A stretch of DNA of 64,000 nucleotides from Pseudoxanthomonas winnipegensis (GTDB taxonomy: Bacteria; Pseudomonadota; Gammaproteobacteria; Xanthomonadales; Xanthomonadaceae): contig NZ_SHMH01000001.1 of assembly GCF_004283755.1 (NCBI RefSeq), positions 310,001-374,000 of the forward strand, read 5' to 3'. Every line of letters begins with the position of its first letter. The stretch's first letter is position 1. Made by a program: the position numbers and the translations under genes. Under the pieces are notes generated by a model that worked only from the letters and a program-made list of their open reading frames with translations, did no database searches and had not been told where the DNA came from. Shown here in pieces: positions 43,297 to 51,239 of this stretch.

Positions 43297-43965
43297 TCAG
43301 GCGAAGCGCCGCGACATCCAGTCGCCGAGGTCGCGCACTTCCTCGGCACTGACCGAATGCGCCATCGGATAGTCGTGCCAGTCCACCTGGAAGCCGGCGG
43401 CCTTCAGCGCCTGCGCGCTGCGCTGGCCGAAGGCCGGCAGCACCACCGGGTCGGAGGTGCCATGGCCCATGAAGATCGGCTGGGCCTTGGCGGCCTCGCT
43501 GGCGAAGTCGGCCAGCTGGTCCGCGCCGGGCAGATAGGTGGACAGCGCGATCAGGCCCGCCAGCGGCACGCGGCGGCGCACGCCGGCGGCCAGGGTGATC
43601 GCCCCGCCCTGCGAGAACCCGGCCAGCAGCACGTTGGACGGCGCGATGCCACGTTCGCCCTCGCGCGCCAGCAGCGCCTCGACCTGGCCGATGGACTGTT
43701 CCACGCCGGCGGCATCGGCCCGCGTGGCGAAATCCACGCCGGCGATGTCGTACCAGGCGCGCATGCGGAGGCCGTTGTTGATCGTGACCGGCCGCACCGG
43801 CGCATGCGGGAACACGAAGCGCAGCGCCGGCCAGCCCGGACGCACCAGCTCGGGCACGATCGGCGCGAAATCGTTGCCGTCGGCGCCCAGGCCATGCAGC
43901 CACAGCACGCTCCAGGTCGGCTGGGGGCCGGTCTGCAGTTCGACGGCGTCGAGGAGTTCGGTCAT
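43297..43965 (-). CDS. Carboxylesterase / phospholipase (alpha/beta hydrolase)
   Basis: 222 aa cytoplasmic enzyme of the acyl-protein-thioesterase/carboxylesterase group. The nucleophile Ser118 lies in LLAGFSQGGAITL; the start has VLWLHGLGADGNDFAPIVPE (oxyanion region); the acid is in GTSDPVVLP and the His in YPMAHSVSAEEV. This family hydrolyses short-chain esters and acyl-protein or lysophospholipid bonds. It lies directly before the histidine kinase gene, a spacing that suggests cotranscription, though the link in function is unclear. Confidence 0.9.
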   Translation of the reverse strand: MTELLDAVELQTGPQPTWSVLWLHGLGADGNDFAPIVPELVRPGWPALRFVFPHAPVRPVTINNGLRMRAWYDIAGVDFATRADAAGVEQSIGQVEALLAREGERGIAPSNVLLAGFSQGGAITLAAGVRRRVPLAGLIALSTYLPGADQLADFASEAAKAQPIFMGHGTSDPVVLPAFGQRSAQALKAAGFQVDWHDYPMAHSVSAEEVRDLGDWMSRRFA

Positions 43966-44007
43966 GGGGATTCTCGTGTCAGGGGCGACGACGCGGGCGC
44001 CGGAGGC

Positions 44008-44199
44008 TCAGTCCAGCTCGACCATTTCGAAGTCGTCCTTGGTCACCCCGCAGTCGGGGCAGGTCCAGGTGTCCGGCACGTCCTCCCAGCGCGTGCCCGG
44101 CGCGATGCCTTCCTCGGGCAGGCCGTCGGCTTCGCGGTAGATGAATCCACAGACCACGCACATCCAGTTGCGGTAGGTGGTGGCATCGGGCTCGGGCAT
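44008..44199 (-). CDS. Rubredoxin
   Basis: 63 aa. The four cysteine iron ligands are MCVVCGFIY and TCPDCGVTKDDF, with the usual RWEDVPDTW between. Rubredoxins are small one-electron carriers in the cytoplasm. The gene diverges from thiE with 64 bases between, an arrangement common in Xanthomonadaceae. Partner reductase or oxygenase is not in the window. Confidence 0.95.
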   Translation of the reverse strand: MPEPDATTYRNWMCVVCGFIYREADGLPEEGIAPGTRWEDVPDTWTCPDCGVTKDDFEMVELD

Positions 44200-44263
44200 C
44201 GGATAATCGCAGGTCCTAGGGGTGCCCCATTGTCACACAGGCCCCCTGCACACCGGAGTCGCC

Positions 44264-44887
44264 ATGCCTGCTTCCCTGCCCCGTGGCCTGTACCTGCTCA
44301 CGCCCGATCTCAACGATGACGCGCAGCTGCTGGCGCGCGTGCGACCGCTGCTGGACAGCGGCGCGGTCACCTGGCTGCAGTACCGCAACAAGTCGGTGGG
44401 CGATGCCCAGCGCGCGCGCCAGGCCGCCGCCCTGCTGCCGCTGTGTCAGGCCGCAGGCGTGCCGCTGATCATCAACGACGATGCCGCGCTGGCGCTCGAG
44501 CTCGGCGCGGCCGGCCTGCATCGCGAGGACGCCACCACGCCGCTGGCCGAGCTGCGCGCCACCCTCGGCCCCGACGCGCTGCTTGGCGCCTCGTGCTACG
44601 ACCAACCGGCGCTGGCCTACGAGGCCGTGGAAGAAGGCGCCAGCTACGTCAGCTTCGGCGCCTTCTTCGCCAGCCGCAGCAAGCCCGGCCCGCACCGGGC
44701 GACCACCGCGGTGTTCGACGCCACCGCCGGCCTGGGCGTGCCGCGCGTGGCGATCGGCGGGCTGACGCCCGCCAACGCCGGGCCGATCATCGCCGCCGGC
44801 GCCGACCTGGTGGCGGCGATCGGCGGCGTGTTCGATGCGCCCGATCCGGTGGCCACCGCCCGCGCGCTGCGGGCCTTGTTCGACTAG
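44264..44887 (+). CDS. thiE: Thiamine-phosphate synthase
   Basis: 207 aa. It joins HMP-pyrophosphate and thiazole phosphate to make thiamine phosphate. Start RGLYLLTPDLNDDAQLL, then VTWLQYRNKS, VPLIINDDAALAL, the VSFGAFFASRSKPG loop that binds substrate, and AIGGLTPANAGPI, all standard for ThiE. GGAG lies five bases before the ATG. It is the free-standing enzyme, in contrast to the barrel fused to MutT at 36155. No TPP riboswitch sequence was seen upstream. Confidence 0.93.
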   Translation: MPASLPRGLYLLTPDLNDDAQLLARVRPLLDSGAVTWLQYRNKSVGDAQRARQAAALLPLCQAAGVPLIINDDAALALELGAAGLHREDATTPLAELRATLGPDALLGASCYDQPALAYEAVEEGASYVSFGAFFASRSKPGPHRATTAVFDATAGLGVPRVAIGGLTPANAGPIIAAGADLVAAIGGVFDAPDPVATARALRALFD

Positions 44888-44899
44888 GGGCCGGCTCGC

Positions 44900-46165
44900 T
44901 TAATCCAGCGCGGCCTTGACCGCGGCCGGGTCGGCCAGCGACTGCACCGTCTCGATCAGGCGCACGGTATTGCCGCCGAGGATGGCGCGGACCTGGTCGT
45001 CCTTGTAGCCGGCGTCCAGCAGCGCCTGCACCACCTTGGGCAGGGCGGTGATGTCCTCGTAGCCGGCCACGCCACCGCCGCCATCCCAGTCCGCGCCCAG
45101 GCCGACGTGCTGCCAGCCGGCCACCTCGATGATGTGCAGCAGGTGGCGCGTGTAATCGTCGAAGTTGGCCTTCTTGATGTTGTACTTGGCGTCCAGCGCG
45201 GCGATCTGCGCCATCGCCTGCTTGCGCGCGTCCGCATCGAGCCCGCGCCGACCGCCGAAGGACTGGTAGATCTTGCCGAGCTCGGCGCGATATTCCGGCG
45301 TGGCGCCGGTGTCGATGAGGTAGCCGCCCAGCGAATTCACCTGGATCACGCCGCCATGCGCGGCCAGCACCTTCAGGCGCTTGTCGTCCAGGTTGCGCGG
45401 ATGCGGGTAGACGTCCCACGCGCCGCTGTGGGACAGGATGATCGGCGCCTTGGACAGGGCGATCATCTGGTCGAACACCTCCGGCGAGGCGTGCGAGTGG
45501 TCCAGGATGATGCCGAGCTTGTTGGCCTCGACGATCATCTGCCGGCCCTTGTCGGTCAGGCCCTCGCGCGCGGTCACCGCGCCCGGCGCGGTGCCGGCCG
45601 AGTCGGCGAAGTCGTTGTGGCTGCCGTGCACCAGCGAGAGCATGCGCAGGCCGGCCTTGTAGTAGTAGCTCAGCAGCGTGGGATCGTGCGAGAGCGGATA
45701 GGCGTTCTCCATGCTGATGTAGACCGACTTCTTGCCCTCGGCCTTGATCCGCGCCGCGTCGCCGGCCACGGTGGCCAGCGCGAACTTGTCGGGGTTGGCC
45801 GCGACCATCTCGCGGATCTCGCCCAGCCGCTTGAGGCCGAAATCGCGCGCCTTGAGCTTGCTCATCTCATCCAGCGGACCCTGGCCGGTGTAGACCACCC
45901 AGAAGCCGCCGTCCAGCCCGCCTTCGACCATGCGCGGATAGTCGATCTGGCTGCCGTCGCCCTGGAAGGAATGCCGGTCGGTGATCTTCCAGCCCGGCTG
46001 GCCGAACAGCGCCGGCGTGTCCAGATGCGTATCCAGATTGATCGCGCTGGCCTGCAGCGCGCGCGCCTTCTCCGACACCACCACATCCTTGGCCAGCGCC
46101 TGGCCGGACAGACCCGTGCACGCCAGCAGCGCGGCGACCAGCAACTTCTTCTTCATGACACCCAT
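44900..46165 (-). CDS. Exported membrane dipeptidase (peptidase M19)
   Basis: 421 aa. The ATG has GAGGAG six bases upstream and is followed by a signal peptide (MKKKLLVAALLACTGLSGQA). Zinc-site and family parts: INLDTHLDTPAL (HxD), VYISMENAYPL (Glu), MLSLVHGSHNDFADS, IILDHSHASPEV, PIILSHSGAW, and VGLGADWDGGG. M19 enzymes split dipeptides, including some D-amino-acid ones. The gene follows an Oar-like TBDR in the same direction after two hairpins, so the pair may take up and split peptides. It ends close to thiE on the other strand. Confidence 0.92.
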   Translation of the reverse strand: MGVMKKKLLVAALLACTGLSGQALAKDVVVSEKARALQASAINLDTHLDTPALFGQPGWKITDRHSFQGDGSQIDYPRMVEGGLDGGFWVVYTGQGPLDEMSKLKARDFGLKRLGEIREMVAANPDKFALATVAGDAARIKAEGKKSVYISMENAYPLSHDPTLLSYYYKAGLRMLSLVHGSHNDFADSAGTAPGAVTAREGLTDKGRQMIVEANKLGIILDHSHASPEVFDQMIALSKAPIILSHSGAWDVYPHPRNLDDKRLKVLAAHGGVIQVNSLGGYLIDTGATPEYRAELGKIYQSFGGRRGLDADARKQAMAQIAALDAKYNIKKANFDDYTRHLLHIIEVAGWQHVGLGADWDGGGGVAGYEDITALPKVVQALLDAGYKDDQVRAILGGNTVRLIETVQSLADPAAVKAALD

Positions 46166-46199
46166 GACCCACTCCTCATTGTGCTTTCGAACAAGACGA

Positions 46200-46271
46200 C
46201 GCCGCGGACGTGCCGCGGCGCCGTGATCCACTCGATGTCCCCATGCGTCCGCCCCGAAGACCGGGGCGGAC
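46200..46271. other. Two perfect hairpins between the Oar-like receptor and the dipeptidase
   Basis: GTCCGCCCCG-AAGAC-CGGGGCGGAC (46247-46271) and CGCCGCGG-ACGTG-CCGCGGCG (46200-46220) lie 12 and 63 bases past the receptor stop on the leftward transcript. No T-run follows. They could end part of the transcripts or protect the receptor mRNA. The layout matches the hairpin after the purine-locus receptor at 26633. Confidence 0.6.
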
Positions 46272-46282
46272 GCGACAGCGGC

Positions 46283-49200
46283 TTACCAATCGTAGCTGGC
46301 GGTCAGACGGGCGTAGCGCGGAGTCTGGTAGACCACGTTCTGGCCGTACAGCGGGTTGACCGAACCATCGGGCAGCTGCGAGAACGGATAGACCGTGATC
46401 GCCTTCTGCGCGTTGAGCAGGTTGAACACGTTCAGGCTCACGGCCAGCTTGCCGTCGGCGAACACCGGCTTCCAGGTCAGGCCCAGGTCGAACTGGTTGA
46501 CCCACGGCAGGCGCCCGTGCGAGCCGGGAGGCGAAGGCTCGCCCTTGCCGGTCGCGGGGTTGTAGCAGTAGTGGTAGGGACCACCGGTGACCGAGCTGCC
46601 GCCGTAACCGGCCGGGTCGGTGCCGGTATAGGCCGTGCCGTAATAGTTGCCCAGGCAGTGCTTCGGCGCGCCGGAGATCATGCTCAGGTTACCCGAGACG
46701 CCCCACTCCTCGGTCATCTGGTAATAGCCGTACATCTTGATCTGGTGACGGTGATCGTTGGACTGATCGCCGTTGACGTGCTCCATCAGCGCCGCGTGAT
46801 CCCAGCTCTGCGTCGTGGACACCGAAGCCTGGCCCTGATAGCTGCCCAGCGCGCCGCCGGAGCGGAACAGATCCGAACGCAGCTGACCCTCGGTGGTGCC
46901 ATAGCTGTGGGACCAGACGTAGTTCATCTTGGTGTACCACTTGCCGTCGAACGGACGCTCCAGGTTGAACTCCAGCGCACCGTAGTCGCGCTTGAGCTCG
47001 GGGAAGCCGGCCGCCTGACGCGTCACCGTCACCTGGCGCAGGTTGCCGCTGGTGTCGTAGACGTTCCAGACATTGGTCTTGCCCGGGTTGATCAGCTCGG
47101 CACCGGCGGTGCGGGTCCAGTCGACCGCGACGCCCTGGGCGGCGGCGGACTGCACCAGGCCGCGGTTGTCGGTGTCGAAGTTCTGGTCGTCGATGGCGTC
47201 GTTGAGGCGGCGGTAGATGGCGCGCACGCCATAGGTCCAGCCGATGCTCAGATCCTGGCTGAAGCCCAGGATGGCCTCGTCCTGGTTCTCGCCCTTGATG
47301 TCCTTGACCACCGCGGCACTCGGGTCCGAGGCGCGACCGAAGCGCGAGTTGGCCGACACGGCCGGACCCAGCGACTTGGAAATGATCGGCGTGCCGTCGG
47401 GGTTGATGCCGCTGTAGGTGAAGTACTCGTTCTTGGACACATTGGCGGTGAACAGGCCCACGGCCGACAGCGGCAGACCCAGGTAATAGCGGCCGACGTT
47501 ACCGAAGACCTTCAGGCTCGAATCGCCGTGCACGTCCCAGCTGAAGCCCACGCGCGGCGACCAGGCGTCGACGCTGATGTAGGGCACGTGGCTGATCGGC
47601 ACGTAGTTGGTGAACTCGTCCTTGCGCAGGCCCAGGCTCAGCAGCACGTTGTCAGTGACCTGCCACTTGTCTTCCAGGTAGTAGGCCTTCTGGTCGGCGT
47701 CGTAGGAGTTCAGGCCGGTGGTGGTGTCCTTGGTCACGTAGTAACCCGACGCGCCATAGGTCGGATCGACCAGGCCCGGGCTCGGCGCACCCTTGCCACC
47801 CGCCTCGTTGGCGGACTGGCTGATCAGGCCGCCGGTCTGCAGGCCATAGGGATCGTTGGTCCGGCCGTAGGTCCAGGCATAGCCGGGGCCGGAGGCGTAG
47901 GTACCGATGTTGGTGGCCTGCAGCTTCTGGTTGTCGACGCCGGCGGTGATCGCGTGATCGCCGATGCGCCATTCCACGCTCAGGCGCAGGTTGCGCTTCT
48001 CGTACTCACGGTCCGGCGCGGTGATCGAGGTCTGCTTCTGCGCGCCGACGATCGGGGTGCCGCCGTTGTAGGCCGGATTCTGCAGCGCGACGCTGTTGAT
48101 CACCGGACCCTTGCCCGGATCGTAGTTGTAGTAGCTGATCTCGTCGGGCGTGTTCATCTGACCGTACAGCGCGCTGACGGTGACGTTGTCGCCGAAATAG
48201 CCCGTGTACTTGGCCAGGTACAGGCGCGGACCGGCCTCGTTGGTGTTTTCCTTGTTGTAGAACGCGCCCTTGGTGCGGGTGATGTAGTTGTAGCGATAGA
48301 TGTCGCCGTTGGTCTTGTACTTGTCGCTGGCGCCGGTCAGTTCCAGCAGGTGGTTGTCGGTGATGTACCAGTTCACCTTGCCGTACAGGCGGTTCTGCTG
48401 GTACTCGTACTCGGTCAGGCCGCCGACATTGCCGTTGTCGGCGTCGCGGTTGCTGAGGATGCGGGTGCCGTGCGAGTTGACGCGCTCGCCGGCGAGGAAG
48501 AAGAACAGCTTGTCCTGGATGATCGGGCCGCCGACGTAGGCGCTGTAGGTCTCCGAGGTCGCCTTGGTCTCGCTCAGCGGCTGGTACAGGCCGTTGGCCG
48601 CACGCGCATAGCGGTAGGCGGTGTTGTTGACCGTGGAGCTCTGGCTGTCAGGACGCCAGTAGATGTCCTTCTGGCTGGCCTTGAAGGCCTCGGGCTCGAA
48701 CACCGCCGAGGCGCCGAACTTCCATTCGTTGGTGCCACTCTTGCCGATCTGGCTGATCACGCCGCCGTTGGAGCGGCCGTACTGGGCGCCGTAGCCACCG
48801 ACGATGACTTCCTGCTGGTCGATCGCGCCGTACGGCAGCGTCAGGCCGCCCAGATTGTTGGCGGTCGAGGTGGTGTTGAAGCCGTTGAGGTAGTACGCGT
48901 TCTCCGACGCGGCCGAACCGCCGAAGCTCGGCAGCGAGCCGCCCAGCGGGCCGTTGTCGAAGCCGCCGCTGTTGACCACCACGCCCGGCGCCAGCAGCGC
49001 GATGGCCTCGGCGTTGCGGCCCAGCGGCAGCTGCTGCAGCTGCTCGGCGGTGACCACCGTGCGCGTGTCGACGCTGGACACGTCGATCGGCGACAGGCTC
49101 ATCGCCGAGACCTTGACCGAGCCCAGTGTGGTGGCCGCACCGCCGCCACCGGCCGACAGGCCGACTTCGGTGCCCGCGCCGACCAGGATGCTGACGTTCT

Positions 49201-49459
49201 CGCGCGTGTCGACCGTCTGGCCGGCGTGCTTGAGGGTGACGGTGTAGCTGCCCAGCGGCAGGCTGCCCAGCGCGTAGCGGCCGCCTTCGACCGGCACTTC
49301 GCGCGAGAAGCCGCTGCCGCTCTGGACCAGAACCGTGTCGCCGGTCTCTGCGCCCTGGACGGTACCGAAGATGCGGCCGGTGGTGGACTGGGCATAGGTG
49401 CTGCCTGCAGCCAGCGTCAATGCGAGCGCCAGGGCGCTGCGGCGGAGGATGCGCTTCAT
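46283..49459 (-). CDS. Oar-like TonB-dependent receptor with carboxypeptidase-type N-terminal domain
   Basis: 1058 aa. Signal peptide MKRILRRSALALALTLAAGS..YAQ. Residues about 25-95 are a CarboxypepD_reg-like beta-sandwich (TTGRIFGTVQGAETGDTVLV, RYALGSLPLGSYTVTLKHAG). A plug domain follows (AIALLAPGVVVNSGG, YYLNGFNTTSTANNLGG, VGGYGAQYGRSNGGVISQIG) and then a large barrel ending TASYDW with final Trp. Oar-like receptors of this size occur in Xanthomonas, Myxococcus and relatives; some import peptides or proteins. The neighbouring dipeptidase fits a peptide ligand, by inference. A long structured leader precedes the ATG. Confidence 0.9.
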   Translation of the reverse strand: MKRILRRSALALALTLAAGSTYAQSTTGRIFGTVQGAETGDTVLVQSGSGFSREVPVEGGRYALGSLPLGSYTVTLKHAGQTVDTRENVSILVGAGTEVGLSAGGGGAATTLGSVKVSAMSLSPIDVSSVDTRTVVTAEQLQQLPLGRNAEAIALLAPGVVVNSGGFDNGPLGGSLPSFGGSAASENAYYLNGFNTTSTANNLGGLTLPYGAIDQQEVIVGGYGAQYGRSNGGVISQIGKSGTNEWKFGASAVFEPEAFKASQKDIYWRPDSQSSTVNNTAYRYARAANGLYQPLSETKATSETYSAYVGGPIIQDKLFFFLAGERVNSHGTRILSNRDADNGNVGGLTEYEYQQNRLYGKVNWYITDNHLLELTGASDKYKTNGDIYRYNYITRTKGAFYNKENTNEAGPRLYLAKYTGYFGDNVTVSALYGQMNTPDEISYYNYDPGKGPVINSVALQNPAYNGGTPIVGAQKQTSITAPDREYEKRNLRLSVEWRIGDHAITAGVDNQKLQATNIGTYASGPGYAWTYGRTNDPYGLQTGGLISQSANEAGGKGAPSPGLVDPTYGASGYYVTKDTTTGLNSYDADQKAYYLEDKWQVTDNVLLSLGLRKDEFTNYVPISHVPYISVDAWSPRVGFSWDVHGDSSLKVFGNVGRYYLGLPLSAVGLFTANVSKNEYFTYSGINPDGTPIISKSLGPAVSANSRFGRASDPSAAVVKDIKGENQDEAILGFSQDLSIGWTYGVRAIYRRLNDAIDDQNFDTDNRGLVQSAAAQGVAVDWTRTAGAELINPGKTNVWNVYDTSGNLRQVTVTRQAAGFPELKRDYGALEFNLERPFDGKWYTKMNYVWSHSYGTTEGQLRSDLFRSGGALGSYQGQASVSTTQSWDHAALMEHVNGDQSNDHRHQIKMYGYYQMTEEWGVSGNLSMISGAPKHCLGNYYGTAYTGTDPAGYGGSSVTGGPYHYCYNPATGKGEPSPPGSHGRLPWVNQFDLGLTWKPVFADGKLAVSLNVFNLLNAQKAITVYPFSQLPDGSVNPLYGQNVVYQTPRYARLTASYDW

Positions 49460-49771
49460 ATGTTGGTGTTTTCCCCGAGTGGAACTGTGGTCGATACACA
49501 GCGCCACCCCCATGTGGCGCTGCGTCTTACACAGTGGGAGCTGCATGCCGCAGATGGCGAATGATGCTTCGCCATGACCTTATGCAGGCCACTGTGTGTC
49601 GGCCGATGCTATGCGCCGACACGACCTGGCGCCCCATCAGCGGCGGGTAGGGCCCACCCGCCCGGGTAGTTCAGGTCGGGTTGGCCCCGGCAGGGCGCTG
49701 CCACGACAATAGGGCGCTGCGTTGCATCGCTTTCAGATGAAACGACCCCCGCCCTGCCAGGACTTGCCTCG
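49460..49771. promoter_or_regulatory. Strongly base-paired leader of the Oar-like receptor / hemL control region
   Basis: Inverted repeats fill 49501-49622: GCGCCAC-CCCCAT-GTGGCGC (49501-49520); a long stem ACACAGTGG (49529-49537) with CCACTGTGT (49589-49597), containing CTGCAT with ATGCAG and a tip ATGGCGAA-TGATGC-TTCGCCAT (49554-49575); and GTGTCGG (49596-49602) with CCGACAC (49616-49622). They lie 40-165 bases upstream of the receptor ATG on its transcript. No known riboswitch was recognised. The remaining bases to hemL (49623-49771) should hold the hemL promoter; CGGGTAGGGCCCACCCG-like dyad sequence lies near 49650. Confidence 0.6.
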
Positions 49772-51064
<1,293 letters not shown>

Positions 51065-51239
51065 ACCGGCGCAGCCGACGCCCGGCGCTTGGCAAGCGCC
51101 TCACGAAACTTTAATGTCTGGAACAGGATGTCCAGTGGATGGGCATGGGCGGGGGCCCACGCGCAGCCGGGTCTGAACCGCCGGGCTGCCACACCACGCG
51201 GGATGGCCTTGGACGAGGCCGCCGCTGCGGAGACTCGTC

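Noticed and set aside
44200..44263. TPP riboswitch before thiE
   Set aside because: The gap is only 64 bases and lacks the conserved CTGAGA-type core; no room for the full fold.
45107..49564. Open frame of 1485 codons on the + strand
   Set aside because: It runs antisense through the dipeptidase and Oar-like receptor genes, has Gly/Val/Arg-rich shadow composition, and has no motif. The two genes on the other strand have signal peptides and full domains.
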